A DNA stretch of 64,000 nucleotides. Source: Salinicola aestuarinus (GTDB lineage: Bacteria > Pseudomonadota > Gammaproteobacteria > Pseudomonadales > Halomonadaceae). Positions within the stretch are counted from its first letter, which is position 1. Every line of letters starts with the position of its first letter. The notes beneath the pieces were generated by a model. It did no database searches. It was given only the letters and a program-made list of their open reading frames with translations, and was not told where the DNA came from. The stretch lies in assembly GCF_003206645.1 (NCBI RefSeq), contig NZ_PZJP01000005.1, positions 894,677-958,676 of the forward strand, in the 5' to 3' direction. A program made the position numbers and the translations under genes. Positions 55,283 through 64,000 of this stretch are shown here, in pieces.

Positions 55283-55936
55283 ATGGAGCGAATGGCAATG
55301 CGACTGCGACACTGGATTGGCACGTGCAGCCTGACGGCCGCGCTTGCGATAGCGAGCACGGCTCAGGCGCAGGACACCACGCCTTCGTTGTTTCCGCTGA
55401 TGCAGCGGTGGGGCAACGTGGAGTATCAAATGCAGGGCAACGCCCAGGAGCAGGCATTCGAGGCGCTGACGGATGAAATCAATGCGTTAGCCGCCACGCA
55501 TCCCGACGATCCGCAGGTGCTCACGGCCCAGGGCGTGATTCTCGCTTCCTTTGCACGCGCGAAAGGGGGGCTCGGCGCCCTCGATCTCGCCAAGCAAGCG
55601 CGCGCGGCGCTGGAGCGGGCCGTCGAGCTCGACCCGCAGGGTGAGGACGGCTCCGCGCTGGTCACACTCGGTGCGCTCTATCAGCACGTGCCGGGCTGGC
55701 CCATCGCTTTCGGCGACGAGGATCGGGCCGGTGAGCTGTTCCAGCGTGCCGTGCAGACCCGCCCTGACGGCGTGGATACCAACTTTTACTACGCGCAGTA
55801 TCTCGAGGATCAGGGCGAGCATGATCAGGCGGTCGCCTATGCCGAGCGCGCGATCAGCGGCGAGGCGCGGGACCAGCGGCCCTCGGACGAGGCGCTCAGA
55901 GGCGAAGTCGAGCAGTGGCTAGAAGCGCACCGCTAA
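55283..55936 (+). CDS. Periplasmic TPR-like protein (TatT-like)
   Basis: 217 aa with a signal peptide (RLRHWIGTCSLTAALAIAST, cleavage after AQAQ). The mature part has helical repeats, e.g. AALERAVELDPQGEDGSALV and ELFQRAVQTRPDGVDTNFYY. The pattern VTLGALYQHVPGWPIAFGDE resembles TRAP-transporter T components (TatT), which form periplasmic trimers. No TRAP transporter is in the window. Start may be the ATG at 55298 rather than 55283. Confidence 0.75.
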   Translation: MERMAMRLRHWIGTCSLTAALAIASTAQAQDTTPSLFPLMQRWGNVEYQMQGNAQEQAFEALTDEINALAATHPDDPQVLTAQGVILASFARAKGGLGALDLAKQARAALERAVELDPQGEDGSALVTLGALYQHVPGWPIAFGDEDRAGELFQRAVQTRPDGVDTNFYYAQYLEDQGEHDQAVAYAERAISGEARDQRPSDEALRGEVEQWLEAHR

Positions 55937-55947
55937 CCTGCCGCGTC

Positions 55948-55989
55948 GATGACGCCCTTGCGCGCGAGATGACGCCCTTGCCGCGAGAG
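55948..55989. repeat. Short tandem repeat of GATGACGCCCTTG
   Basis: Two adjacent ~20-bp copies at 55948-55967 and 55968-55989, and a partial GATGACGC after, in the gap between convergent genes (55937-56030). Copies differ by small indels. No spacer structure. Confidence 0.65.
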
Positions 55990-56030
55990 ATGACGCACTC
56001 CCAGTGACAGACGACGCCCTCCCTGCGACG

Positions 56031-57218
56031 TCAGTTGAGATTGGCTTTCAGCAGCGGCTTGAGCAGGTAGTCGAGCACGCTGCGCTTGCCGGTCTGGATG
56101 TCGACCTCCGCGATCATCCCGGGAATGATCGGAAGCGATTGTGAGCCATGGGCGAGCGAGCCACTCTGGGTGCGGATATAGACCTTGTAGTAGGACTCGG
56201 TGCCCCGCGGCGTCTCCTCTTCGATGGTATCCGCGCTGATCTGCTCCACCGTTCCCGCCAGGTCGCCGTAGATGGTGTAGTCGTAGGCGGTGATCTTGAC
56301 GCTGGTCGGCATGTCGGGCGCGAGAAACGCCACGTCGCTGGGTTTGATCTTCGCCTCGATCAATAGCTGATCCTCGAGGGGAATCACCTCCATGATGGTC
56401 TCGCCGGGCGGGACCACGCCGCCTTCGGTGGTGTAATTGATGGCGTTGATCCGGCCATGCACCGGCGAGAGAATCTCGGTTCGTCGGTACTGGTCCCGCT
56501 TCTGCACCAGCACCTGTTCGAGTGAGGAGAGCTCGCCCTTGCGTTCCGAGAGTTCGGTATACGCCTCCTGCACGTAGCTGTTCTCGATCTCGGCGCGCTT
56601 GCCGCGTAGCGAGGCGATGTCCTGGCGCAGCTGCAGCGACTCCATCTCGCTGACCGCCTGACGCCGGACCAGTGGCTCGATCAGGTCGAGCCGGCGGTTC
56701 GCGATGTTGATCTCTTGATCCAGCGACAGGGTCGCCTGCTCGAGCTTGGCCCGGCGGGCGGTGAAAAGCTCGCGCTCGGCGATGGCCATCGAGCTCTCGG
56801 GGTCCACGGTATCGGGAAAGGCGATCTCATCCGCTTCCAGGACCTCCGCCTGCAGGCGCGCGATCGCGACCTTCAACGATATGACCTGGCTACGGGTCTC
56901 CTCGAAAGCGCTCTCGAAGCGTGTGGCATCCAGGCTGACCAGCGTCTGTCCCCGGTCGACGATGTCGCCCTCGCGAACGGGGATTCGGTCGATGATGCCC
57001 CCCTCCAGGCTCTGGATGGACTGGATGCGGCTAACCGGCACGACACGGCCTTCGCCGTGGGTGACGACGGCGATCTCCGCCCATGCCGACCAGCCGATGA
57101 AGCAGGCCAGCACTGTGACGATCGCCCAGAGGGTCGGGCGGGCCAGCGGATGGCACAGACTTTCGCTGGCGTCTCCCAGCTCGCGCTTAAGCGCCTGATC
57201 GCGATAGTGGGTAGTCAT
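56031..57218 (-). CDS. Type I secretion membrane-fusion protein, HlyD/LapC family
   Basis: Periplasmic adaptor that joins the ABC exporter to TolC. 395 aa; a single TM at about 30-50 (LWAIVTVLACFIGWSAWAEI), the barrel-sandwich half VVPVSRIQSIQSLEGGIIDR, a long coiled coil (about 100-240), then VHGRINAINYTTEGGVVPPG and the C-terminal signature SLPIIPGMIAEVDIQTGKRS. It ends the operon; its start overlaps the ABC gene by 4 bp. Confidence 0.94.
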   Translation of the reverse strand: MTTHYRDQALKRELGDASESLCHPLARPTLWAIVTVLACFIGWSAWAEIAVVTHGEGRVVPVSRIQSIQSLEGGIIDRIPVREGDIVDRGQTLVSLDATRFESAFEETRSQVISLKVAIARLQAEVLEADEIAFPDTVDPESSMAIAERELFTARRAKLEQATLSLDQEINIANRRLDLIEPLVRRQAVSEMESLQLRQDIASLRGKRAEIENSYVQEAYTELSERKGELSSLEQVLVQKRDQYRRTEILSPVHGRINAINYTTEGGVVPPGETIMEVIPLEDQLLIEAKIKPSDVAFLAPDMPTSVKITAYDYTIYGDLAGTVEQISADTIEEETPRGTESYYKVYIRTQSGSLAHGSQSLPIIPGMIAEVDIQTGKRSVLDYLLKPLLKANLN

Positions 57219-59386
57219 CGCTGTGCTCCCTTCTGGGCGGCCACGCGATTCCCCGAGACGACCTGATCGACGTCACCCTCCATCGTGAGTTTCCCCTCGC
57301 GCAGGACGATGGCGCGCTCGGTCAGGGCGAGCAGTGACTTCTTGTGGGTCGAAACGATGAGCGTGCGCCCGACGAGCCACTGTTTCAGGAAGCTCACCGC
57401 ACGTTTCTCGCTGGTCTGATCGAAGGCGGCAGTCGGCTCATCCAGTAGCACGATGTGCGGGTCCTGCAGCACCAGTCGGGCCAACCCAATGGCCTGTCGC
57501 TGGCCGCCGGAGACACTGCTGCCCGAGGCGATGGGCATCTCCAGACCGAGAGGGTGGCCACGGACGAAGCGCCCTAGCCCGACCCCGTCGAGGGCCTGGA
57601 ATATCTCATCGTCGCTGTGGTGCTCGCCGTCGAGCGTTAGGTTGTCGCGCAGGGTGCCGTAGAAGAGAGCGATGTCCTGGGGCAGGTAGCCGATAGCGCG
57701 ACGCCGGTCGGCGGTCTCGATCTGGGCGATGTTGACGTCGTCGAGCATGACGCGACCGCTCGTGGGGCTGGTAAACCCCGAGAGCAGCCGAAGCAGTGTC
57801 GACTTGCCGGCGCCATTCCCGCCGAGCAGGGCAACCTTGGCCCCCGCGGCGATGGTCAGTTCGCCGATGTTCAGCGCGGGCGGGGCGTTCTCGTCATGAC
57901 GTACCACGACCTCTTCGAGTCGGTAGTCGCCGCGCAGATGCGGTTTGTGTACCGACTGTCCCGTGGTCTCCTCGGTTGGCGTGCTCATCATGTCATCGAG
58001 GCCCTCGATGGCGGCTTTGACGTGCTGCCAGCGGGCGAGAAGCGCGCTGGTCTGAGCCATCGGTGCGATGGCCCGAGAGCCGAGAATCGAGCAGGCGATC
58101 AATGCGCCGACCGTCATTTCGCCGGCACTGATGCTGTACACGCCGACGATGACGATGCCGACATAACCCAATTGCTGGAACAGCGACGCAGCGTGGGCGA
58201 GCTGGCTGGTGGTCGAGCGCAAACGGATCGAGGCGCTCGAAAGCTGGGCGGAGAGCGACTCCCACATCGCCAGATTGCGGCCCTCGGCTCGCGTCGCCTT
58301 GACGGTCTCCAACTGTTCCAGCGACTCCAGCAGCACCCCATTCTTGACCGCGCCCTCGCGCAGATTCTCCCGCGCCAGCCGTGCCAGATAGCGCTGCAGC
58401 AGCAGGCCCGGCAGGATCATGCCGATGATGGCCACAACCGGAACGAAAGCGACGGGCCCGCCGATCCAGGCAATGACGAGCACGAAGATGGCGACGAACG
58501 GAATGTCGCTGATTGCCGCCGCCGTGGCCGAGGTAAAGAACTCCCGAACCGCTTCGAACTCGCGCACCTGGCTGGTAAAGGCCCCGGTCGAGGCCGGTTT
58601 GGCGGCGAGCTTGAGCCGGATCGCCTGTTCGAAGAGTTTCGATGAGAGCTTGAGGTCCAGTCGCTTGCCGATCACCTCCAGCAGGTGGGCACGTAGCCCC
58701 TTGAGCAGGAATTCCAGACAGACCGCCAACGCCACACCGCTTGCCAGAACCCAGAGAGTATCGAAGGCGGCATTGGGCACCACCCTGTCGTAGACCTGCA
58801 TCGCAAAGAGCGCCGTCGAGATCGCCAGCAGGTTGGCGGTCAGCGCCGCCAGACCCACTTCGGCATAGGCAGGCCAGCAGGCTCGCAGTGGGCCTTTCAG
58901 CCAGTGAGTGGGCTCGGCCTCGGCAAAATGCCCGGCCCGCGTATCGCTGCGATGACGCGGGCGGGCGAAGACGACCGTCCCCTGATAGCGCTCGTCGAGC
59001 GCCTCGGTATCGATCGTCTGCTCACCGCCGTCGGTTTCCGGCAGCGCGATCGTCGCCTCGCTGTCGTTGATCGCTTCCAGCAGGACCGTCTCGTCGCCGT
59101 TCAGGATCAGCAGCGCCGGCAGCAGATGCGCCGAGATCTCCGAGAGGGGTTGATCGATCACGCGGGCGTTGACGTCGGCCCGGCGCAGCGCGCGCGGCAC
59201 TTCGTCGAGCGGTAGCCGACCGTCTTCCAGCGGCAGGCCGTCACCCAGTTCGGCAACCGAAATATCGTGATCGAGACGGTGGCAGAGAAGGGCCAGCCCC
59301 TCCCGTAGCGGATCGCCGAAGTGGCTATCGGTGGCGCCGTCGCCATGGTGGAAACTGGCTGATGTCGGCTTCGCAGATGTGCTCAT
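57215..59386 (-). CDS. Type I secretion ABC transporter, HlyB/LapB family
   Basis: 723 aa. Residues ~1-150 form a C39-like domain without the catalytic Cys (LREGLALLCHRLDHDISVAE), as in exporters of large RTX proteins. Residues ~180-450 form the membrane domain. The nucleotide-binding domain has Walker A LLGGNGAGKSTLLRLLSGF, signature VSGGQRQAIGLARL and Walker B IVLLDEPTAAFDQ. Overlaps the tolC-like and hlyD-like genes by 4 bp each. Confidence 0.95.
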   Translation of the reverse strand: MSTSAKPTSASFHHGDGATDSHFGDPLREGLALLCHRLDHDISVAELGDGLPLEDGRLPLDEVPRALRRADVNARVIDQPLSEISAHLLPALLILNGDETVLLEAINDSEATIALPETDGGEQTIDTEALDERYQGTVVFARPRHRSDTRAGHFAEAEPTHWLKGPLRACWPAYAEVGLAALTANLLAISTALFAMQVYDRVVPNAAFDTLWVLASGVALAVCLEFLLKGLRAHLLEVIGKRLDLKLSSKLFEQAIRLKLAAKPASTGAFTSQVREFEAVREFFTSATAAAISDIPFVAIFVLVIAWIGGPVAFVPVVAIIGMILPGLLLQRYLARLARENLREGAVKNGVLLESLEQLETVKATRAEGRNLAMWESLSAQLSSASIRLRSTTSQLAHAASLFQQLGYVGIVIVGVYSISAGEMTVGALIACSILGSRAIAPMAQTSALLARWQHVKAAIEGLDDMMSTPTEETTGQSVHKPHLRGDYRLEEVVVRHDENAPPALNIGELTIAAGAKVALLGGNGAGKSTLLRLLSGFTSPTSGRVMLDDVNIAQIETADRRRAIGYLPQDIALFYGTLRDNLTLDGEHHSDDEIFQALDGVGLGRFVRGHPLGLEMPIASGSSVSGGQRQAIGLARLVLQDPHIVLLDEPTAAFDQTSEKRAVSFLKQWLVGRTLIVSTHKKSLLALTERAIVLREGKLTMEGDVDQVVSGNRVAAQKGAQR

Positions 59387-60855
59387 GGCAGATCTCCTTC
59401 GAAACGGTCACTGACCAGCGGGTTGATCAATCCGAGGCGCGAAGCCGTGCGGTATTGAATGCGTTTCTGCTGTATCTGAATGTCGGCGAGCTGGCGGCGC
59501 GCAGTGACAGCTTCTTGGCGAATGGTCAGCAGGTCATTGATGTCGCGAAGACCGACCGTGAACTGGTCGTCGTAGAGATCGACGACGTCGGAGGCCTGAT
59601 CGATCTGCTCGCGAAGCGCCACCTCGCGCTGACGGTAGACCGCCGCGTTGGCGATCGAGGTGGCAACGGCGCGTCGAATCTCTCGCCGCTGATCGTCGAT
59701 GCGGTACCTGGCGGCCTCCAGCCGCTGCCTGGCGGCACCCGGGCGCTGAAAGTTGGCCAGTCCCTGAAAGGTGTCCATGCGCAGGCGTAGACCGATGACC
59801 TGGTCGTCCTGCAGCTCGCCGCCGATCGGCCGACGCTCGAGCGAGCCTTCGAGATTGAGCTGTGGTTTGAGCGACGCCTGAGCCTCCTTGACGTCCGCCT
59901 CGGCCTGTTCGGCGCTGGCCACGGCCTGCTGATAGCTGGGCGCGCTGACGATCCACTGCTGCAACTGCGCCTCGCCCAGCAGTGCGGTCAATTCGGCGGG
60001 GTCCGGCGTCTCGAGGCGGGTGGCGGGCAGCCCGACGAGAATTCGAAACTGACGTTCCGCCTCGGCCAACTGACCGCGGGCGGTTGCCAGCTCGTCTCTC
60101 GACTGGGCGCGATCGAGCGCCACCCGGCCGCGCTCGCTGCGATCGGAGTAGCCGTCCTGGCCGCGCGCCTGGGTGAGCTCGCCCAGGGTGTCGAGCTCGC
60201 TGGTGTACTCGCTGATCAGTGCGACCTGACGCTGAGCCAGGAGGATATCGAGATACACCTCGGCGATATCCAGCGCGGCTTCCTCCTCGGCGACGGCGAG
60301 CGCGCGCAGTGCCTCGCGTTCGGCGGCGGTGGCGTTATCGATCTGGCTTGCCACTCGGCCCCAGTCGTAGAGCATCTGACGCGCCGAGGCGTCATAGCCC
60401 CACTCCTGGAACGGGAACTCCTCCGGCCCGGCGGAAAGATTCACCTCCGGGTAGTAGCCCCACTCGGCGATATCGACTTCGGTGCCCGCGCTTCTGGCCT
60501 CGGCGACGGCTGCGCGGACTGCAGGGTTGGCAGCGAGTCCTTCGCGGATCGCGTCGGCCAGTGTCAGCGTCGACCCCCGGGAGGCCACGCTGTCAGTATT
60601 CGGTATGCGCTGAGTGTCGGTCAGGCCATTATCCGCCGCGCTGGCGCTGGGCCGCGGCGGGGTTCGTGACCAGATCGTGTTGGCCAACCGGGTATCGAGA
60701 GGGAGAACGCTGGCAGTGGCGGCGGAGGGCCGGGTCGCTTCATCGACCCAGCCCAACGACGCTCCCAGCGCTGCCGATGACGCCAGACAGCCGGCGGCGA
60801 GAACCGCCGCACACCGGCTGCGCTGACCCGCTCGCCCTGGCTGGCCCACGTTCAC
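59383..60855 (-). CDS. TolC-family outer-membrane channel (LapE type)
   Basis: 490 aa. The N-terminus carries a basic signal sequence (CAAVLAAGCLASSAALGASL). The TolC fold follows with two repeats of long helices, e.g. TLADAIREGLAANPAVRAAV, and GLRDINDLLTIRQEAVTARR near the end. The start overlaps the adhesin stop by 4 bp (60852-60855), tying channel and substrate expression together. Confidence 0.93.
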   Translation of the reverse strand: MNVGQPGRAGQRSRCAAVLAAGCLASSAALGASLGWVDEATRPSAATASVLPLDTRLANTIWSRTPPRPSASAADNGLTDTQRIPNTDSVASRGSTLTLADAIREGLAANPAVRAAVAEARSAGTEVDIAEWGYYPEVNLSAGPEEFPFQEWGYDASARQMLYDWGRVASQIDNATAAEREALRALAVAEEEAALDIAEVYLDILLAQRQVALISEYTSELDTLGELTQARGQDGYSDRSERGRVALDRAQSRDELATARGQLAEAERQFRILVGLPATRLETPDPAELTALLGEAQLQQWIVSAPSYQQAVASAEQAEADVKEAQASLKPQLNLEGSLERRPIGGELQDDQVIGLRLRMDTFQGLANFQRPGAARQRLEAARYRIDDQRREIRRAVATSIANAAVYRQREVALREQIDQASDVVDLYDDQFTVGLRDINDLLTIRQEAVTARRQLADIQIQQKRIQYRTASRLGLINPLVSDRFEGDLP

Positions 60856-62510
60856 GTCTCCACCATCGCGGTCTCCTGCTCGACCTGAATGGTCGCGTCG
60901 CCGAAGGTGTACTGGGCGTAGGCGACACCGCCCAGCGTGACGTCGCTGTCGTAGCTGGCACCCTGGATATTGAGCGTATCCAGCTCGTCCCCCGTCACCT
61001 GCAGCTCGTTGTCGGCGTCGGTCATCTCGAGGATGTCCTCTTCGCTGAACGTGACGCTGCTGCTGCCATCGCCCCGACCGAGATCGAGCCGCTGGATACC
61101 GGCTATCTCGCCAACGTCACCGTCGAGATCGATACCGCCGTCGAGCAGTAGGGTGTCGAATCCCTCGCCGCCGTCGATGGCCGTGAATCCGTCCCCCTGG
61201 GTCACGATCAGGTCGTCGCCGGCCCCGGCATTGAAGGTGTCCGCCCCGTTGCCATCAATCAGCAGGTCGTTACCGGTACCGCCGTTGAGGGTGTCGTTGC
61301 CGGCACCACCCCGCAGCAGATCGGCACCGTCGCCACCGTTGAGCGTATCGTCCCCGGCGTAGGCGTAGAGACGCTGGCCGCCGTCATCGGCGTTCAGGAC
61401 ATTGTCGCCGCTATCCCCCTCGAAGATATCGTCATCGTCGCCGAGCAGGGTGCTCAATGCATCCAGGCTGACCAGCTCGCCGAGTGAGTCCGTGGCGGTT
61501 CGGCCGTCACTGTCCGTGGCGGCAATGGTCGTCGCATTGAGCAGGGAAAGCTGCAGGTCGGCGTCCAGTCCGAGCAGTCCGTCGGTGTCGGCAAAGGCGA
61601 CGGTGGCCAGCAGCTCGTTGACGGCCAGGTTGTCGATCACGCCGCCGTCGGCGGCAGTGATGGTGACGCTGGCGGACGGGGCGACCAGACCGAGCAGGCC
61701 GGGATCACTGTCAAAGGCCAGAGCCAGGCCCAGCTCATCGGCCATCTGCTGAGAAGCGGTGAACGATAGGGCCGTCAGATTGACGCTGAGCAGTGGCTGG
61801 TAGGCCACGGTCACGGATTCGAGATTGCCATCGGCATCCGCGGCAAAGAGATCCTGACTCCCCCCGATATCGATCAGTCCCAGCAGATCCACGCCGGCGA
61901 TGCCGAGTAGTAGTCCGGCGTTGGCCTGAACCACCGGGGCAACGTTGCCGGGATCGGGTTGCGGTGGCGTTTGGCCAGTGCTGTCGAACTCGACGCGGGT
62001 ACCGGCCGTATCGCCATCGTTATCCGAGATGACCGCCTCGACCGCGGTCGAGACGCTGCCGGACAGATCGGTATCGCCCGAGGCGTCATCGACCATCAGG
62101 TTGCCGTTGGCCAGCAGTGTTTCGATGACCGCGAGATCGCTCGCGGCGCTGCCGATCAGATCGACGTCCTCCAGCGTGATGATCTGGTCGGCTGCCGCTT
62201 GCTTGGCCGTGGCGTCGGTTACGCCCTGGAACGCGCCGGCGCTGCTGATATAGATCAGCGTGGCGGTGCCCACCATCGCGAAGTGCAGGAAGTTGGTGAG
62301 ATTGCCGGCGTTATTGCCGATCTTGCCTTCGCCCTGAAGCAGACTGCCAAGATCGAGAACGTCGCCGCCGGAAGAGACGCGACTGGTGTTGAAGTCGGTA
62401 ATGGTGTCGTTGGCCGGCGACCCCACGCTGCCCTGATGGCCATCCTCCCAGCGGAAGACATCATTACCGCTGCCACCGGTCAGCGTGTCGTTGCCCGTGC
62501 TGCCGATCAA
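60852..62510 (-). CDS. C-terminal segment of a giant RTX adhesin, separated by a frameshift
   Basis: 552 residues of continuous frame. The nominal TTG start at 62510 is unlikely to be real: it begins in the middle of an RTX repeat (IGSTGNDTLTGGSGND). Order: RTX repeats, a VCA0849-type secretion-target segment (about residues 15-130), an Asp-rich linker, a ~150-residue beta-rich module from residue 190, then a second RTX cluster at about 61210-61345 (DGADLLRGGAGNDTLNGGTG) and a terminal secretion region (FGDATIQVEQE). It continues the adhesin frame upstream if one GCCCC unit at 62551-62560 is removed. Confidence 0.85.
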   Translation of the reverse strand: MIGSTGNDTLTGGSGNDVFRWEDGHQGSVGSPANDTITDFNTSRVSSGGDVLDLGSLLQGEGKIGNNAGNLTNFLHFAMVGTATLIYISSAGAFQGVTDATAKQAAADQIITLEDVDLIGSAASDLAVIETLLANGNLMVDDASGDTDLSGSVSTAVEAVISDNDGDTAGTRVEFDSTGQTPPQPDPGNVAPVVQANAGLLLGIAGVDLLGLIDIGGSQDLFAADADGNLESVTVAYQPLLSVNLTALSFTASQQMADELGLALAFDSDPGLLGLVAPSASVTITAADGGVIDNLAVNELLATVAFADTDGLLGLDADLQLSLLNATTIAATDSDGRTATDSLGELVSLDALSTLLGDDDDIFEGDSGDNVLNADDGGQRLYAYAGDDTLNGGDGADLLRGGAGNDTLNGGTGNDLLIDGNGADTFNAGAGDDLIVTQGDGFTAIDGGEGFDTLLLDGGIDLDGDVGEIAGIQRLDLGRGDGSSSVTFSEEDILEMTDADNELQVTGDELDTLNIQGASYDSDVTLGGVAYAQYTFGDATIQVEQETAMVET

Positions 62511-64000
62511 AATGTCGTTGCCGCTCCCCCCGTTGAGCGTGTCATTGCCCGCCCCGCCCCGCCGCGAAGCAGGTCGTTGCCACCCTCCCCGAAGAGAACA
62601 TCGATACCGCCATACCCGTAAATACGGTCGGCCTCGGTGCCCCCTTGTATGAGGAAATTATCCGCGTCGGAATCCTCGATCAGGTAGGAGGGAGAATTAC
62701 TCTGGAGTAATCCAAGACTGAGCAGGTCGCTATTGGAGACACTATCGACATTGCCTTGTGCATCCTGCGCCGAGATCGAAAGTGTCGACCCCACGCCCAA
62801 GTTCAGCACGCCAGAGCTGAAATAAATCGAGCCCAGAAATTCGTTGAGCGCCTGATTGTCGATCGTGCCGCCATCACTGGCAGACACCGTGATCGATGCG
62901 TAGGAGTCCAGGACAGCAAGGTTGTCGACGGTGTAGGCCAGGCCAAGGTCGTCGGCCATGGCATCGGAGGCGCGGAAGCCCGCCCCGAGACTGATATTCA
63001 GTGCCTCCAGCGAGACGGTGACCGACGTAATGTCATTATTGGCATCGGTCGCTGCGAACGCCTGCTCATCGCTCAGGTCGATAAGCTCCAACGCCTCGAC
63101 CCCCACCAGACCCAGCAGGCTGTCGTCCGCGCCCAGCGAGACGACGGGCGCCGCCTCCGGCTCGGGATCGAGCAGATTGGCACCGGACGCATCATAATCG
63201 TAATCGCCGGTCTGCAGGTTGACCGTCAGTGTCTCGCCCTGGACGGTCTGGATCGTCAATTCGCCGGAGGCGCTGTCGTAGTCTTCCGCCGCGAAAGGCG
63301 CGACCCGATCGGAACTGCCTGTTGTCGAAACGCTATCGGTCGCCGGGTCGTAGTTGAAGGTGTAGCCGTCGATGGTGAGCTCGGAGACATAGCCGCCGTC
63401 GGCACCGTAACTTTCGACGAAACTGCCCGCGGCGGTCGTCGAGCCGGTGTCGATCTCGAAGAGTGTCGGCTGGGCCGCCGTTGGAATGTCATCCGTCAGG
63501 TTGATGGTGAGTTCGCCCGTGCTCTCGTTATCGACCGCATCGGTGGCGGTGACGCTGAATCCGAGCGCCAGAACATCGTCGCCAGCCTGCGGGTGGTCGA
63601 GCGCCTGTGACTGGGTGAATTGGTAGGCACCCGTCGTACTGACGGTCAGTGTCGCAACGGTCGTGCCATCAGCCACACCCGTCAGGGTGTAGGTTTCATC
63701 GCTGAAATCACCGCTCCAGACGACGGTCACGCCGTCGGCCGTCACGCCGGCGGGACCGCTGACAGTGATGGATTCGACCCCGGTGCCGCTTTCGTCGATG
63801 GCCAGCGTGCCGGAAATCGGCGTGCCAAGATTCGCTTCATCCGCGGTTGTGATGGCGTCATCGACCATCGGTTCCAGGGTGTCGAGCGTGACGCTCTCAC
63901 CGGTCACTGCCGCGGTGTTGCCTGCGTTATCGGTGATTGCCAGCGCGCTGGTGATCTCGCCGTCGGCGAGCCCCGAGAGGTCCACACTGAACGTGCCGTC
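62507..64000 (-). CDS. Giant RTX/Ig-like surface adhesin, partial at window edge and frameshifted at 3' end
   Basis: The frame is open to the right edge, so the N-terminal bulk lies outside. Visible order: an Ig-like repeat end (DLSGLADGEITSALAITDNA), another Ig-like repeat to about residue 150, a linker, a ~150-residue beta module from 63145 (VVSLGADDSLLGLVGVEALE), and RTX repeats (IDVLFGEGGNDLLRGGAG). After that glycine run at about 62560 the reading turns to unrelated residues (RAMTRSTGGAATTF) and stops. Probable LapA/BapA-type biofilm adhesin exported by the downstream type I system. Confidence 0.85.
   Translation of the reverse strand, partial: DGTFSVDLSGLADGEITSALAITDNAGNTAAVTGESVTLDTLEPMVDDAITTADEANLGTPISGTLAIDESGTGVESITVSGPAGVTADGVTVVWSGDFSDETYTLTGVADGTTVATLTVSTTGAYQFTQSQALDHPQAGDDVLALGFSVTATDAVDNESTGELTINLTDDIPTAAQPTLFEIDTGSTTAAGSFVESYGADGGYVSELTIDGYTFNYDPATDSVSTTGSSDRVAPFAAEDYDSASGELTIQTVQGETLTVNLQTGDYDYDASGANLLDPEPEAAPVVSLGADDSLLGLVGVEALELIDLSDEQAFAATDANNDITSVTVSLEALNISLGAGFRASDAMADDLGLAYTVDNLAVLDSYASITVSASDGGTIDNQALNEFLGSIYFSSGVLNLGVGSTLSISAQDAQGNVDSVSNSDLLSLGLLQSNSPSYLIEDSDADNFLIQGGTEADRIYGYGGIDVLFGEGGNDLLRGGAGRAMTRSTGGAATTF
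62551..62560. repeat. GCCCC pentanucleotide repeat at the adhesin frameshift
   Basis: Two direct copies of GCCCC, flanked by the partial units GCCC on the left and GCC on the right. Deleting one unit makes the coding strand read GGAGNDTLNGGSGND, a perfect RTX repeat, and joins the two adhesin frames. A five-base unit is prone to slippage, so this may be a phase switch, a fixed mutation or an assembly error. Confidence 0.8.

Overview
The window is a GC-rich, densely coded stretch of a gammaproteobacterial chromosome. Gene content and order (ispG-rodZ-pilW-rlmN-ndk-isc, queA-tgt-yajC-secDF, aceEF, adk-tsaB-uppP-rsmJ, carboxynorspermidine synthesis) fit a member of the Halomonadaceae such as Halomonas, Salinicola or Kushneria. 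This is inferred from gene order and remembered families, not from a database search.

Layout. 1-7.8 kb (minus strand): isoprenoid, cell-shape, pilus, rRNA-methylation, nucleotide and iron-sulfur genes, in the classic isc/ndk/rlmN/pilW/rodZ/ispG order but with iscU, hscB, hscA and fdx missing. 7.9-10.7 kb: a SuhB protein with altered metal-site residues, convergent with an autotransporter esterase. 10.9-16.6 kb: secF, secD, yajC, tgt, queA. 16.7-17.7 kb: tRNA-Leu(CAA), followed by short tandem repeats, an AT-rich patch and a small phage-like DNA-binding ORF. 17.7-21.2 kb: a fused transporter/acyltransferase/acyl-ACP synthetase. 21.4-27.9 kb: small stress and housekeeping genes, including glutathione peroxidase, FabV and AmpD.

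28.3-36.5 kb (plus strand): pyruvate dehydrogenase E1 and a three-lipoyl E2, then adk, tsaB, uppP and rsmJ. 36.6-45.5 kb: lipoprotein, membrane and polyamine genes, then a run of very small genes, one of only 50 codons with its own ribosome binding site and terminator. 46-51 kb: a cold-shock protein, a nitrosative-stress module (hmp divergent from nsrR, with a palindromic operator between them, plus a nitronate monooxygenase), an HxlR/NmrA pair and tRNA-Arg(CCT). 51.3-56 kb: cmoM-rsmC, an EAL-HDOD protein, greB and a TPR-like periplasmic protein.

56-64 kb (minus strand): a type I secretion operon. The C-terminal part of a giant RTX/Ig-like adhesin runs in from beyond the right edge and is followed by TolC, ABC and HlyD genes, each junction overlapping by 4 bp. 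The adhesin frame is broken at a GCCCC pentanucleotide repeat. Removing one repeat unit restores a perfect RTX repeat, and the protein carries two tandem copies of its terminal module. Together with the contracted isc operon and the altered SuhB, this is the most unusual content of the window.
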